64,000 nucleotides of DNA from Actinomycetes bacterium (GCA_021819205.1 JAKARV010000003.1:1-64000), one strand, 5' to 3'; positions 8,280 to 18,413 are shown, numbered from the stretch's first letter. Notes: generated by a model not told the origin, from the sequence alone. A program made the numbers and translations.

Positions 8280-10313
8280 CTAACCCTTGCTGGCGGGGGA
8301 GGTGGGCTTACCCTTAGCCGGCGATACCAGCTTCGCCGCCGGCAAAGTTCCTTGCGGGCCCAACGGCTGGGTTGAACCGGCGGAGAGGTGGCTTACCCCG
8401 TATCGGGGTGGGTTCACCGGGTGGTCCTTAAGGTACTGAAAGATCTGTCTCACCACCGGGGCCGATCCGACAGCGCCAAAACCGCCCTCCTTGATAACGA
8501 CTACCACAACGTACTTTGGATTCGGCTCGGGCCCAAAAGCCACGAACCAGGCGTTAGGATTCTGCCCCGAGACCGAGGCGGTCCCCGTCTTGCCGGCCAG
8601 CGTGTAGCTGGACTCTGGCCATCCCTGGAAAGGACCATAAGCGGTTCCCAACGGGTTTCCAATCACCCCTTCAAAGCCCGCAAGAATGGCTGCCCGGTCG
8701 GCGGCCGGAAGATTGACGTGTGTTGCAACCTTGGGCGGGAAGTACTTGACCAGCTTGCCCTTATCGTTTACGATCCCTTCGGCGATCCGGGGAACGTATC
8801 GCGTCCCGCCGTTGGCGAAGGTAGCGTACGCATTTGCCATCTGCAATGGCGTGATCAATGTCAACCCCTGGCCAAAGGACATCTCCAGCTGGTCGGCTAC
8901 GTACCAAGTGTTGTAGGGATACGCCTGCGGGTAGTGCGAGTGGAGGTATTGCCGCAGGGCGGGAGAGTCCACCATGCCCGGATACTCGCCAGGAAGGTTG
9001 ATCCCGGTCAAGGAGCCAAAGCCATACCTTGAAGCCATGTGTTGAATTGGGGTGGTCCCGTACGTGCTCGCATTGGTATAGAAGCGGTACCCCAGCGTGT
9101 AGAAAAATACGTCGTCCGAGGCGGTAATCGCAGTCGAAATCGAGATCGGCCCCAACCTCTCCCCGCCGGCGTTGTGCAGCTGGCAGAAGGAGCCGGTGCA
9201 GTTGGGAATGGTGAACAACCCGGTGTCGTTGATGATCGTTCCGGGTGTAATGAGCCCATCATTGAGCGCTGCCGAAGAAGTTGCTATCTTGAATGTCGAT
9301 CCAGGAGTGTATCCCCCGGAGATTGCCCTGTTGATCAGCGGATATCCGGACGACGGCGACACCAGCGCCTGATAGTTCTTGTAGGAGATGCCACCGACCC
9401 ACTCCTGCGGGTTGTAGGTAGGATAGGAAGCCATAGCCAGTATCGACCCGTTGTCAACGTTCTCCACTACTGCAGCACCGGAGAGCTGGCCAGTGTAATG
9501 ACCAAAGTAGCTGTTGTAGCTGTTTGAGAGTTGCTGGACTCGAGTGGCAAGCACCTTATCGACGTACTGCTGAAGTGGAAGCGAGATCGTCAACTGAAGG
9601 TTGCCTCCCGGCTTGGGCGACGACTTCGACAAAACCCCAACCACCTGGCCAAACGCGTTCACTTGAAGCTTTTCCGTGCCTGGAATCCCGTGCAAGTACT
9701 GCTCGTAGCTCTGTTCGACTCCGGCGCGGCCGATCTGGTCTCCGGCAGTGTAACCGCTTTTAGCCAGCTTCGCCAGCTGAGTTGGCGAGATCGGACCTAC
9801 GTACCCGAGGATGTGGGCGGCTGTCGTGCCGTAGGGATAGGTCCGCTCGGTCTCGAACTCGGTAGTAACGCCGGGAAAGTAAGAACGATGTTCTTCAACG
9901 TAGAGCGCTGTGGCCTGAGAGATTCCATACCCGATCGGAGTTGGTACGTACGTCGAGTACTGGGAGTTTGCGAGATCGCTCTTAACCGTTGCCAGCGAGA
10001 TTTTGAGAAGCTTGGCCACCCTGCCCTCTACCACGGGATGCAGGTACGCCTCGTATGCGGAAAGTCCGAGAACGTCCACCACCTTGTTCCCCACCAGTAC
10101 GCCTCCGCTACGGTCGAGGATCAGCCCGCGTGGTGCCGGGACGGCAACGATGCGGGACTGGTTGGCGGCCGCCTGTTGCTGAAAAGCAGGAGCCTGGAGC
10201 ACCTGAAGCGAGTAGAGCCGGGCGACTAGCCCGCTGAAAAGCGCCGCCGTCGCAAGCCCCAGCACCCGGGCACGGAGCGCCCGGGACGGCACTCTCGGAA
10301 CCTTCGCAGCCAA
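8280..10313 (-). CDS. mrdA: Penicillin-binding protein 2 (peptidoglycan transpeptidase)
   Basis: Class B PBP of the elongasome, cross-linking peptidoglycan during side-wall growth. With the TTG start at 10313 it has 677 residues: one N-terminal membrane anchor (about 20-38), a dimerisation/pedestal domain, and the transpeptidase domain with catalytic STFK (339-342), SDD (399-401, the PBP2 form of the SxN motif) and KTG (575-577). The TTG is preceded by AGGAGGTGA, a full anti-16S match that overlaps the mreD stop codon, which fixes the start. The partner polymerase gene rodA, usually next to mrdA, is not here. Confidence 0.94.
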   Translation of the reverse strand: MAAKVPRVPSRALRARVLGLATAALFSGLVARLYSLQVLQAPAFQQQAAANQSRIVAVPAPRGLILDRSGGVLVGNKVVDVLGLSAYEAYLHPVVEGRVAKLLKISLATVKSDLANSQYSTYVPTPIGYGISQATALYVEEHRSYFPGVTTEFETERTYPYGTTAAHILGYVGPISPTQLAKLAKSGYTAGDQIGRAGVEQSYEQYLHGIPGTEKLQVNAFGQVVGVLSKSSPKPGGNLQLTISLPLQQYVDKVLATRVQQLSNSYNSYFGHYTGQLSGAAVVENVDNGSILAMASYPTYNPQEWVGGISYKNYQALVSPSSGYPLINRAISGGYTPGSTFKIATSSAALNDGLITPGTIINDTGLFTIPNCTGSFCQLHNAGGERLGPISISTAITASDDVFFYTLGYRFYTNASTYGTTPIQHMASRYGFGSLTGINLPGEYPGMVDSPALRQYLHSHYPQAYPYNTWYVADQLEMSFGQGLTLITPLQMANAYATFANGGTRYVPRIAEGIVNDKGKLVKYFPPKVATHVNLPAADRAAILAGFEGVIGNPLGTAYGPFQGWPESSYTLAGKTGTASVSGQNPNAWFVAFGPEPNPKYVVVVVIKEGGFGAVGSAPVVRQIFQYLKDHPVNPPRYGVSHLSAGSTQPLGPQGTLPAAKLVSPAKGKPTSPASKG

Positions 10314-10314
10314 G

Positions 10315-10827
10315 TCACCTCCTCTCAGATACCAGCAGCGGACCCGGACCGAAAACCAGTCTCGCAAGCAGCAACGCCGCAGGAGCAAGCATCAAGTTCA
10401 CGCCGCCTACCACCACAATCTCTTCCAAAGAGCTGCCCTTGAACGGATCACCTAGTCCCAGCAAGAAAAGGGCTACGGAGAGCAAAGCCTCCCCAGCAAG
10501 GCTAGCGCCGCCAACTAGCAGGATCCTGAGCGTCAAAGGTTGGGCATCGCTGAAACGTTCGACCTCTCCAGCCAAGTATCCGGCAATCGCGTATACCAGC
10601 GCGGATAGTCCAAATGGCGTAGTGACGAAGCTGTCCACTACCAAGCCGGCAAAAAACCCGGTCAACGCGCCGGTCTCGCGGCCCCTGGTCGCCCCGATAG
10701 CTGCCACCATGAGCAGGACAAAATCCGGGTGCACCCCGGCAATTGTCGCCTCCCCGATCGCCGTCCGCTGGACGACAATCGCAGTAAAGATCAAGAGCGG
10801 CAAACCAAGCGAACGCACCAGCTTCAC
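10315..10827 (-). CDS. mreD: Rod shape-determining protein MreD
   Basis: Small polytopic membrane protein (about 170 residues, five hydrophobic stretches) of the MreBCD complex. The GTG at 10827 overlaps the mreC stop (GTGA). Another GTG at 10851 would lengthen it by eight residues, and neither has a strong ribosome site, so the start is uncertain. Its stop lies inside the ribosome-binding site of mrdA. Identity rests on hydrophobic pattern, size and position between mreC and mrdA. Confidence 0.88.
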   Translation of the reverse strand: MKLVRSLGLPLLIFTAIVVQRTAIGEATIAGVHPDFVLLMVAAIGATRGRETGALTGFFAGLVVDSFVTTPFGLSALVYAIAGYLAGEVERFSDAQPLTLRILLVGGASLAGEALLSVALFLLGLGDPFKGSSLEEIVVVGGVNLMLAPAALLLARLVFGPGPLLVSERR

Positions 10828-11663
10828 GAGCCGCCACCCGCCGGAAGCCACTTCAAGACCGACACGAACTCGAGGCTCTGGTAGTTGCAGAGGGGAGCGA
10901 CGGTGATGCTCTCCTGCAGATCACCAGCTGGATTGGATACCGATACCACCCTTCCCGCGGGAATTCCCGGAGGAAAGATCTCGCCTTGGAGACCCGAGGT
11001 GTAGAGAACGCTTCCCACTCGAAGCCGCGTACCCGGAACGACCAGCCCCACCGAGAGTGGGAGTCCCGATCCCTGCCCGGTTAGCGCACCAACCTGGCCG
11101 GTGTTGGCTATTCTCACTCCCACGACCGAAGAGGGGTCCGTGAGCATAAGCACGGTCGCCGTGGAGGAAGTTGCCTGGACCACCCTGCCAACCAGCCCCT
11201 CGCCACCGACCACCGGGTTGCCAACGGCAACACCGGAGTTCGTACCCCGATTGATCTCGAAAGAAAGCTGAAGATTGGAGGGGGTTATCCCGATCACTTG
11301 CGCCGGGGTCGATGGAAGGGTCCCCGCCCAAGGAAGGTTGGTAAGCCGCGAAAGCTGATCCAGCGCACCTATCGCACCCTCGTCTTCGAGAACACGGCGT
11401 TTCATAGCCTGAACCTGCGCCTCTGCGTTGTGAAGCTGGGCTACGGTCGCCGGGTAGTCGGCCACCCCATGGTACAAGTTGCCTAGCGGGCGAAAAGCCT
11501 CGTTCAGCAGCCCACGCGTCGGATCTACGATCGACGAGACCAAGTTCTTCAGTGACCCAATCCTAAAGGTCGCGGGCGAGCGGAAGCTTACGGTGATGAG
11601 CGACACCGCGATCAGCACTAGCAACGCGAGCGTCGCCCGCGGCCGTTCTAATAATCGAGCCAA
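10824..11663 (-). CDS. mreC: Rod shape-determining protein MreC
   Basis: A 279-residue bitopic protein with an N-terminal transmembrane segment (about residues 11-27), a short coiled coil (about 60-100, AEVQAMKRRVLEDEG) and a beta-rich extracytoplasmic domain with GVAVGNPVVGGEGLVGRV, as in MreC. It links MreB filaments to PBP2. The apparent start is TTG, 14 bp after mreB, with AGGTGAT upstream. It overlaps mreD by four bases. Confidence 0.93.
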   Translation of the reverse strand: MARLLERPRATLALLVLIAVSLITVSFRSPATFRIGSLKNLVSSIVDPTRGLLNEAFRPLGNLYHGVADYPATVAQLHNAEAQVQAMKRRVLEDEGAIGALDQLSRLTNLPWAGTLPSTPAQVIGITPSNLQLSFEINRGTNSGVAVGNPVVGGEGLVGRVVQATSSTATVLMLTDPSSVVGVRIANTGQVGALTGQGSGLPLSVGLVVPGTRLRVGSVLYTSGLQGEIFPPGIPAGRVVSVSNPAGDLQESITVAPLCNYQSLEFVSVLKWLPAGGGS

Positions 11664-11676
11664 GTTTTGCGATCAC

Positions 11677-12711
11677 CTACCTCGAGGAGGTGATCAAAAC
11701 CTGCTTCAGCGCTTCGAACTCCTCTAGGCACTGTCCAGAGCCCAGAGCCACGCACTGGAGAGGATCTTGCGCCACCACAATCGGCATTCCAGTCTCGGCA
11801 CGCAGCCTCTCGTCAAGCCCGGCCAGGAGGGCGCCACCACCAGTGAGCACGATCCCCTGCTCCATGATGTCCGCCGCAAGTTCGGGCGGCGTATTGTCGA
11901 GGGTATCTTTCACCGTATCGACGATCGCGTTCACCGGCTCCTCGATCGCAGATCGAATCTCGGTTGTGGAGATGGTCACGGTCTTCGGAAGACCGGTTAC
12001 CAGGTCGCGACCCTTGATCTCCGCCTGCAACTCTTCCTCGAGAGGAAACGCGGATGCGAGAGTCATCTTGATCTGCTCCGCAGTCCGCTCGCCCAGCGCC
12101 AGCGAGTACTGCTTCTTCACGAAGGAGATGATCGCGTCGTCCATCTCGTCCCCACCGATCCTGATCGAGCGCGCCGTGACGATGCCGCCGAGCGAGATGA
12201 CCGCAACCTCCGTTGTGCCACCGCCGATGTCGACCACCATGTTGCCGGCTGGCTCGTGCACCGGAAGCCCGGCACCGATCGCGGCAGCCATCGGCTCTTC
12301 AATGATGTAGGCCGGCTTCTTGGCTCCGGCGTACTCCGCCGCCTCCTGAACCGCCCTCTGCTCTACGCCAGTAATGCCACTGGGAACGCAGATAACCATC
12401 CGCGGCTTCGAGAGCTTGGAAGGGTTGACCTTGTGAATGAAGTAGCGAAGCATCTTCTCGCAGATCTCGAAGTCAGCAATAACCCCGTCCTTGAGCGGCC
12501 TAATCGCCTGGATGTTGGACGGCGTGCGCCCGATCATCCGCTTGGCCTCCGCCCCAACCGCCAGCGGCCTCCCATCCTTGGTGTTGATGGCGACAACCGA
12601 AGGTTCGTTTAGAATGATTCCCCGACCTCGAACGTAGACCAGCGTGTTTGCAGTGCCCAGATCGACCGCTATGTCCCTACTGAACATCGACCCTACGCCC
12701 TTAGCTGCCAC
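11677..12711 (-). CDS. mreB: Actin-like rod shape protein MreB
   Basis: Bacterial actin that guides side-wall synthesis. Phosphate-binding and core motifs are clear: [20 protein letters not shown] near the N-terminus, [18 protein letters not shown] in the middle and [16 protein letters not shown] near the C-terminus. The frame opens at a GTG at 12717 that overlaps the ribosome site. The GTG at 12711 has AGGGAGG five bases upstream and is preferred (344 residues). Met at 12687 is a further alternative. It heads the mreBCD-mrdA set. Confidence 0.96.
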   Translation of the reverse strand: MAAKGVGSMFSRDIAVDLGTANTLVYVRGRGIILNEPSVVAINTKDGRPLAVGAEAKRMIGRTPSNIQAIRPLKDGVIADFEICEKMLRYFIHKVNPSKLSKPRMVICVPSGITGVEQRAVQEAAEYAGAKKPAYIIEEPMAAAIGAGLPVHEPAGNMVVDIGGGTTEVAVISLGGIVTARSIRIGGDEMDDAIISFVKKQYSLALGERTAEQIKMTLASAFPLEEELQAEIKGRDLVTGLPKTVTISTTEIRSAIEEPVNAIVDTVKDTLDNTPPELAADIMEQGIVLTGGGALLAGLDERLRAETGMPIVVAQDPLQCVALGSGQCLEEFEALKQVLITSSR

Positions 12712-12746
12712 AAGCACCTCCCTAAGTGACTTTTTGCCCTCGATTG

Positions 12747-13163
12747 TTACTCCGGCGCAACGCCCGGAAAGAATAGTTCGATCTCCCGCGACGCCGACTC
12801 GGCAGAGTCGGAGCCGTGGATCAGATTCTCCCCAATGAGCATAGCAAGGTCTCCACGTATGGTGCCCGAATCGGACATTCCGGGGTCGGTTGCCCCCATC
12901 ATCCTTCTCACCATATCCACGACATTTGCCGGCCCCGCGAGGATGCCCACCACCACCGGACCACTAGTCAGAAACGCCACCAACTCCGCAAAAAACGGCT
13001 TGCCCTCATGCTCGGCGTAGTGCGCCTTCACCACCGCCTCGTCGAGCATCCGGTACTCGAGAGCCACAAAAGAAAGGCCACGAGCCTCGAAGCGCGCCAG
13101 GATCGTGCCAACCAGCCCGCGCCGAAGCGCGTCGGGCTTAAGAATGATAAGGGTTCTTGGCAT
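12747..13163 (-). CDS. ndk: Nucleoside diphosphate kinase
   Basis: Transfers the gamma-phosphate between nucleoside triphosphates and diphosphates through a phosphohistidine. The N-terminus [19 protein letters not shown] and the active-site motif [12 protein letters not shown] (catalytic His) are typical, and its 138 residues match bacterial Ndk. It lies between folC and mreB on the same strand, an order common in actinobacteria. Confidence 0.97.
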   Translation of the reverse strand: MPRTLIILKPDALRRGLVGTILARFEARGLSFVALEYRMLDEAVVKAHYAEHEGKPFFAELVAFLTSGPVVVGILAGPANVVDMVRRMMGATDPGMSDSGTIRGDLAMLIGENLIHGSDSAESASREIELFFPGVAPE

Positions 13164-13205
13164 AACCTACGAGGTTACCATACAACACGGCGAACAGCGC
13201 GTTGC

Positions 13206-14495
13206 CTAGCCAACCAGCCTAACTGGCCCGTTGCCGCAGAGCAGCGCGGCAACCGCCCGGTTTGACCCGGTTACCAAGACAGCATCCACGCCGGTCGAGG
13301 AACGATCTCCAAAACCGGCGATCGCACCCCGCAGGCCCTGGGGAGTTATCGCATCCAAGATCTCTGCCTCCGGCCAGTACTCGCGTGCCGCCTGAACCAC
13401 CGACTCCGTTGCCACTCCAATATCGAGCGGAAGCAGAACAGAAACCTTGAGGCCGGAAAGCTCGGACAGAATCTCGCGCGGCTCCCGGCCCGCGGTTAAC
13501 CCAACCACAAGCGCGATAGACGTAAGCTCCCCGAGCACTTCTCCGAGAGTTTTCCGTAGAGCCGCCGCCGCCTCCCGGTTGTGCGCTGAATCGGAGACCA
13601 CCACCGGGGAACCACCGAGCACTTCAAATCCGCCCGGGACTCTGATCCCCGCTAACGCCGCATCCGCCGTTTCCCCCGCTACTCCAACCCCCAGCAGCGT
13701 CTCTACCGCCGAGTGAGCCAACACGGCACCCTGGGCCGCCGGCCAGCCGTGGAAAGGTATGAACACCTCGCGAGCCCCGAAGGGAGTCGCAAACGTGATG
13801 AGCTGGCCTCCGACTCCCTCCCTTCGGCTTGAGACCGTTACCTCCTTGCCAACCCGAAGGAGATCGCGGCACTCCGGGAGCTGGATATTGAGGCTCCTTG
13901 GCAACTCCCCGCAGATGACCGCCGCAGCCTTCGTGACGACGCCAAGCTTCTCTCGCGCAACGTCGCCGAGCGTCGGGCCAATTTCGGCCAAGTGATCGTG
14001 CCCGATCGAGGTGAGAACGACAACCTCGGCATCAAGTACGTTGGTTGCATCCCTGAAACCGCCCATCCCGGCTTCGACCACAGCCACCTCCACGCCCTCC
14101 CCCGCAAAAATGGAGAAGGCAGCCGCAGTAAGCGCCTCGAAGTGGGTCATTACCGGCGCGAGCCCGGCTACCTGCATCCTGGCAAGCTGGGTAAGCTCAT
14201 CCGAGAGAAGCTCCTCTTCGACCGGTTCGAGGTTGATCGTTATCCGCTCGCTGAGATGGCAAAGGTGAGGAGAACGATATAGGCCTACGCGATACCCGAG
14301 GTTTGCAAGCAAAGCTGCGGCCATCGCAGACACCGACCCCTTGCCGTTGGTTCCGACGACGTGAATAGCCCGAAACGTCTTCTCCGGATCCCCCAAGGCG
14401 GCAAGCGTCCTCTTTATTCCGCTGAGCGGAAGGAATCCCAAGCTCCTGTCGGCCTCAAAGTTCGGAAGGCTCGCGAGCCACTCCAGTCCCAACAC
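13206..14495 (-). CDS. folC: Bifunctional dihydrofolate synthase / folylpolyglutamate synthase
   Basis: Mur-ligase-family enzyme that adds glutamate to dihydropteroate and to folates. The ATP-binding P-loop GTNGKGS lies at residues 48-54, and the family's metal-site stretch TSIGHDHLAEIG and C-terminal HNREAAAAL follow. A longer frame opens inside clpX, but the GTG at 14495 overlaps the clpX stop (TAGTG) and gives 429 residues, the usual size. Translation is probably by re-initiation after clpX, since no strong ribosome site is present. Confidence 0.92.
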   Translation of the reverse strand: MLGLEWLASLPNFEADRSLGFLPLSGIKRTLAALGDPEKTFRAIHVVGTNGKGSVSAMAAALLANLGYRVGLYRSPHLCHLSERITINLEPVEEELLSDELTQLARMQVAGLAPVMTHFEALTAAAFSIFAGEGVEVAVVEAGMGGFRDATNVLDAEVVVLTSIGHDHLAEIGPTLGDVAREKLGVVTKAAAVICGELPRSLNIQLPECRDLLRVGKEVTVSSRREGVGGQLITFATPFGAREVFIPFHGWPAAQGAVLAHSAVETLLGVGVAGETADAALAGIRVPGGFEVLGGSPVVVSDSAHNREAAAALRKTLGEVLGELTSIALVVGLTAGREPREILSELSGLKVSVLLPLDIGVATESVVQAAREYWPEAEILDAITPQGLRGAIAGFGDRSSTGVDAVLVTGSNRAVAALLCGNGPVRLVG

Positions 14496-15757
14496 TAAGA
14501 TGCTTGGCGGCGCGGTTCGGTCTCGTTCGGTTCGGTAGTCTGCACCAGCGACGGGGCTACGTGCTCCAGCACCACCTCCCGAGTGATCACGCACTTGCTC
14601 ACATCCTCGCGGCTTGGAACCTCGTACATGACGTCGAGGAGGACCTCCTCCATGATCGCCTTCAAGCCGCGAGCTCCGGTACCACGGAGAATCGCCTGGT
14701 CGGCTATGGCCTCAAGTGCGCCCTCTCCCATCTCCAGCTCGACACCGTCCAGCTCGAGCACCTTCTTGTACTGTTTGACAAGGGCGTTCTTAGGCTCGGT
14801 GAGGATCTCTACCAGCGCCGGGCGATCCAAATTCTCGATGGTGCCGATGATTGGCAATCGCCCGATGAACTCCGGCAGCAGCCCGAACTTGAGCAGATCC
14901 TCCGGCTGAACAGCCTTGAGCATGTCCGCGTCCCGGCGCTGAGCCGAAACCGAACCGGTAAAGCCGATCCCGCGCCGTCCGAGCCGGCTCGCCACAAACT
15001 CCTCAAGACCCACGAACGCTCCGCCGCAGATAAAGAGGACGTTCGTAGTGTCTATCTGAATGAACTCCTGGTGAGGGTGCTTGCGTCCCCCTTGCGGCGG
15101 CACCGAAGCAACCGTACCCTCCAAAATCTTGAGCAGTGCCTGCTGGACACCCTCTCCGGACACGTCGCGGGTGATCGATGGGTTCTCGCTCTTGCGCGCA
15201 ATCTTGTCGATCTCGTCAATGTAGATGATCCCCTGCTCCGCCTTCTTGACGTCGAAGTCGGCCGCCTGAATCAACTTCAGAAGAATGTTCTCCACGTCCT
15301 CGCCGACGTACCCCGCCTCGGTCAACGCGGTCGCATCGGCGATGGCAAAAGGAACATTGAGCATACGAGCCAGGGTCTGAGCGAGAAGAGTCTTGCCACA
15401 GCCGGTCGGTCCAAGGAGAAGCACGTTCGACTTTGCCAGTTCGACGTCGTCCTTGGCCGTTGACCGGATCCGTTTGTAGTGGTTGTATACCGCTACCGAA
15501 AGAATTTTCTTCGCCGACTCCTGCCCAATCACGTATCCGTTAAGGAAATCCATGATCTCCTTGGGCTTCGGAAGCCGCTCCTGCGGCGGCGTCTCCACCC
15601 GGTCTCCAAGCTCCTCAGAGATAATATCGTTGCAGAGATCGATGCACTTGTCGCAGATATAGACGCCGGGGCCTGCGATCAGCTTTCGAACCTGTTTCTG
15701 GGACATGCCGCAGAAGCTGCACTTGACAACTTCCTGCCCCTCACCGAACTTCGCCAT
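14495..15757 (-). CDS. clpX: ATP-dependent Clp protease ATP-binding subunit ClpX
   Basis: AAA+ unfoldase that feeds ClpP. It has an N-terminal zinc-binding domain (Cys 13, 16, 35, 38), Walker A GPTGCGKT, Walker [12 protein letters not shown], the pore-1 loop GYVG, the RKH loop ([10 protein letters not shown]) and the ClpP-docking IGF tripeptide in GRRGIGFTG. The ATG at 15757 has AGAGG eight bases upstream; a GTG three codons earlier overlaps that site. The gene follows clpP after 88 bp. Confidence 0.97.
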   Translation of the reverse strand: MAKFGEGQEVVKCSFCGMSQKQVRKLIAGPGVYICDKCIDLCNDIISEELGDRVETPPQERLPKPKEIMDFLNGYVIGQESAKKILSVAVYNHYKRIRSTAKDDVELAKSNVLLLGPTGCGKTLLAQTLARMLNVPFAIADATALTEAGYVGEDVENILLKLIQAADFDVKKAEQGIIYIDEIDKIARKSENPSITRDVSGEGVQQALLKILEGTVASVPPQGGRKHPHQEFIQIDTTNVLFICGGAFVGLEEFVASRLGRRGIGFTGSVSAQRRDADMLKAVQPEDLLKFGLLPEFIGRLPIIGTIENLDRPALVEILTEPKNALVKQYKKVLELDGVELEMGEGALEAIADQAILRGTGARGLKAIMEEVLLDVMYEVPSREDVSKCVITREVVLEHVAPSLVQTTEPNETEPRRQAS

Positions 15758-15845
15758 CGCGGACACCTCTCGATAGAACCAGCATCTCCACCATAGCGCA
15801 ATCGCAACAATAGAGACGAAACTTAACTAGAAAGCCAAAGAGCGG

Positions 15846-16466
15846 CTAGCCCGCCAGACCGACAGGAACCCCTTCCCTGGTGCTGATGACTTCGTCAATA
15901 ACGCCGTAGGCGACGGCTTGGTCCGCCTCGAGAATATAGTCCCGATCGGTATCCTGGGCAATCTTGGCAACCTCTTGGCCGGTAGCTTCAGAGAGCATTT
16001 GGTTGAGGAGATCGCGCATTCTCAAAATCTCCTTGGCCTGAAGCTCGATATCGGTGGCCTGGCCCCCGACGCCACCATAAGGCTGATGCAGCAGAATGCG
16101 CGCGTGCGGGAGTGCGTATCGCTTTCCCTTCGCGCCAGCCGCCAAGATCACCGCCGCCGCCGAGGCCGCCTGGCCGAAACAGAATGTAGAGACGTCGGGC
16201 CGGATGAACCGCATGGTGTCGTAGATCGCAAAGAGACCGGTAATCTCGCCGCCGGGAGAGTTGATGTAAAGGCTGATGTCACGTTCCGGATCCTCGTACT
16301 CAAGATAAAGGAGCTGCGAACAGACCAGATTCGCCACGGCGTCGTCGATCGGAGTCCCGAGAACGATAATCCGCTCCCGCATTAGCCGCGAGTAGAGATC
16401 ATACGCCCTCTCCCCGCGGGACGACGACTCGATTACCGTCGGGACAAGGTAGTTGTAGGCCTGCAT
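15846..16466 (-). CDS. clpP: ATP-dependent Clp protease proteolytic subunit
   Basis: Serine peptidase of the Clp barrel, 206 residues. The catalytic triad is visible: Ser102 in GQAASAAAV, His127 in [10 protein letters not shown] and Asp176 in DTDRDYI. The residue after the nucleophile is Ala where most ClpP have Met (ASMGA). Many actinobacteria encode two adjacent clpP genes; only one is present between tig and clpX here, so any ClpP2 would be elsewhere. GAGGGTGAT precedes the ATG. Confidence 0.96.
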   Translation of the reverse strand: MQAYNYLVPTVIESSSRGERAYDLYSRLMRERIIVLGTPIDDAVANLVCSQLLYLEYEDPERDISLYINSPGGEITGLFAIYDTMRFIRPDVSTFCFGQAASAAAVILAAGAKGKRYALPHARILLHQPYGGVGGQATDIELQAKEILRMRDLLNQMLSEATGQEVAKIAQDTDRDYILEADQAVAYGVIDEVISTREGVPVGLAG

Positions 16467-16529
16467 ATCACCCTCGCTTTTCGGAATTCGAGCTCAACCC
16501 ATTCTAAATCCAACCCGGCGACTAATCGG

Positions 16530-17903
16530 CTAGGGCGCCTCTTCGGATGCTTCCTGCACGGCTGGCGCCAGACCGGTATCAGCACCGTCACCGGAACCCT
16601 GAGCCACCGGCTCAAGCAGGCTGGCAAGCCCCAGTTCTTCAAGGCTCAACTGGATCCCGTCCGGGTTCAACGCCTTGGCCCTGGCCATCAGTTCTCGAAA
16701 CGCCTTCTGCTTGAGTAGGCCAGCACGAACCTGAGCCTGTTGCATCGGCTTGAGCAACTGCTCCCGGTCCGCTCCCCGCTCGCCCAACAGCCGTTCAAGT
16801 TCCAGAGCAAGCTCCTCGTCGGCAACCTCGAGAGCGGCGTCGAAAGCGACAGCACGCAGCGCGAGGTCCCAGAGAACCTCCTGCCCGGCTTTGTTGGACA
16901 GCGACCGGGCCAGATCGCTCTCGTCCTGCTGACTCATCTCCAAAAAGCGATGGAGAGAGATGCCTGAGCCATCAAGCACGTGCCCGAAGTCGTGAATCTC
17001 CTTTTGATAAGCGGAGCTGAGCAGCGCCTCGGGAATCTCCTTGGGGCTGACAAGTTCAAGCAGCGCGGAGTAGACACCCTGCTCGAAAGCATTCTTGGCT
17101 TCCTGCTTGCGGCGGAGAGAGAATGTCGACCTGATGTCCGCCATCAGCTCTGCAGAGGTTTCAAACTCCGAGACCAGCTTCGCGAAGTCGTCATTGACCT
17201 CTGGCAACTCGAGTTCCCTGACCGCCAGTATCTCGTAAATTCGCGGCTCACCCCCGTGCGAACTGGAGATTTTGTCGCCAACCGAGGCGCCAATTAACGC
17301 TTCTTCCTCCTCGCCACCGAGTTCGCCGCGGCCGACGCGCACGGTGAGATAGGGAGTCACTACCTCTTCGGTGCCATCCTCCCTCACCTCGATCACATTG
17401 ACCGTAACCTGATCCGAATCTTGGATCGGGCGCTCAACCTCCTTGACAGTAGCCATCTGCTCCCGAATAGAGTTGAGCACCTCCTCGATGTCTTTGTCAG
17501 TGGCGGCAATCGCCGGTACCTGGACCTCGATGGCATCCCATCCCACAACTGAGACTCTCGGTCTGAGCTGGAGATCGATCGCCACCGAAACATCCCCAGA
17601 TGCCTGGCCGGAGAGCACCTTGAGTGACGGCTGGCCTATCGGATCGAGGCCATTTTCGACCACTGCGGTCTCGTAGTGCTCTTGGACCGCGTCCTCGATG
17701 GCATCGGCTCTCATGGCCTCGCCACCGACTCTCGAGAGCAGAACCGAACGGGGAACCTTTCCCTGGCGAAAACCAGGCACCCTGGCCTGCCGCTGCAGCC
17801 TCCGGAGAACCTCGTCAACGTAGGGGAGGATCTCCTCCTCCCGGAACTCCAAGGTGAGGACCGCGGTATTCGAGTCTGGGTTAAATTCAGCAGATGAGCG
17901 CAT
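16530..17903 (-). CDS. tig: Trigger factor (ribosome-associated chaperone)
   Basis: Ribosome-bound folding chaperone. The ribosome-docking signature GFRQGKVP lies at residues 44-51. A PPIase-like middle domain (about 150-240) and a long helical C-terminal chaperone domain follow. Its 457 residues are within the family range, with a low-complexity acidic tail (GSGDGADTGLAPAVQEASEEAP region). A TATGCT box lies nine bases ahead of the ATG with no Shine-Dalgarno, so the mRNA may be almost leaderless. It is transcribed toward clpP and clpX. Confidence 0.95.
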   Translation of the reverse strand: MRSSAEFNPDSNTAVLTLEFREEEILPYVDEVLRRLQRQARVPGFRQGKVPRSVLLSRVGGEAMRADAIEDAVQEHYETAVVENGLDPIGQPSLKVLSGQASGDVSVAIDLQLRPRVSVVGWDAIEVQVPAIAATDKDIEEVLNSIREQMATVKEVERPIQDSDQVTVNVIEVREDGTEEVVTPYLTVRVGRGELGGEEEEALIGASVGDKISSSHGGEPRIYEILAVRELELPEVNDDFAKLVSEFETSAELMADIRSTFSLRRKQEAKNAFEQGVYSALLELVSPKEIPEALLSSAYQKEIHDFGHVLDGSGISLHRFLEMSQQDESDLARSLSNKAGQEVLWDLALRAVAFDAALEVADEELALELERLLGERGADREQLLKPMQQAQVRAGLLKQKAFRELMARAKALNPDGIQLSLEELGLASLLEPVAQGSGDGADTGLAPAVQEASEEAP

Positions 17904-17949
17904 AGCAAACCAAGCATACCTGGTTGCCGCCTTTGCCAGCCTTAGCCGG

Positions 17950-18318
17950 CTACCGCAGCTTCGCCAGCAACCGCTTTACCTCATCCACCGAGTAACCTTC
18001 CTTGCCCGCCGCTTCCGGCTCCTCAATGCAAAATACCAGCTGCGCCGTAACGTAGTTGAAAGCAGCCTGTTCAAGCGCCTTGGACACCGCGGTGAACTGG
18101 GTTACCAGCTCTCTGCAGTCCCTGCCTTCCGACAGCATTCGCTTTATCCCGCGAATCTGGCCCTCGATCCGTGACAACCTTCGGGTCAAACTTGCCACCT
18201 CGGCCCGAAGCTCCTCCGGCCTGCCATGGACCTTCGAGTCCACGACGGCCGCATCCTGGCCATCATCAGGCAAAAGATCGTCCCCTGGCACCAAGCCAAG
18301 TGTCTCTACTCCGCTCAC
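17950..18318 (-). CDS. CsoR/RcnR-family (CstR-like) transcriptional repressor
   Basis: All-helical repressor of the DUF156 family, 122 residues from the GTG at 18318, which has GGAG seven bases upstream. The core reads RRLSRIEGQIRGIKRML with the first ligand Cys in GRDC (Cys68) and the last in LVFCI (Cys97), 29 residues apart as in M. tuberculosis CsoR (Cys36/Cys65). The intervening copper ligand His61 is replaced by Gln93. Loss of that His resembles persulfide-sensing CstR more than copper-sensing CsoR, so the signal may be sulfur species; this is inference. An extra 30-residue acidic N-terminus precedes the core. No target transporter or sulfurtransferase lies beside it. A TATAAT promoter with dyad repeats lies upstream. 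Confidence 0.85.
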   Translation of the reverse strand: MSGVETLGLVPGDDLLPDDGQDAAVVDSKVHGRPEELRAEVASLTRRLSRIEGQIRGIKRMLSEGRDCRELVTQFTAVSKALEQAAFNYVTAQLVFCIEEPEAAGKEGYSVDEVKRLLAKLR

Positions 18319-18413
18319 CCTGCGACTCCATTGCTCGACAGTTCGTATTGGCGCCACCGGCCGCCGCCAAGGGAACCCTGCGCCCCGCCAATCGCGCCAA
18401 CCGAAGTTCTTTG

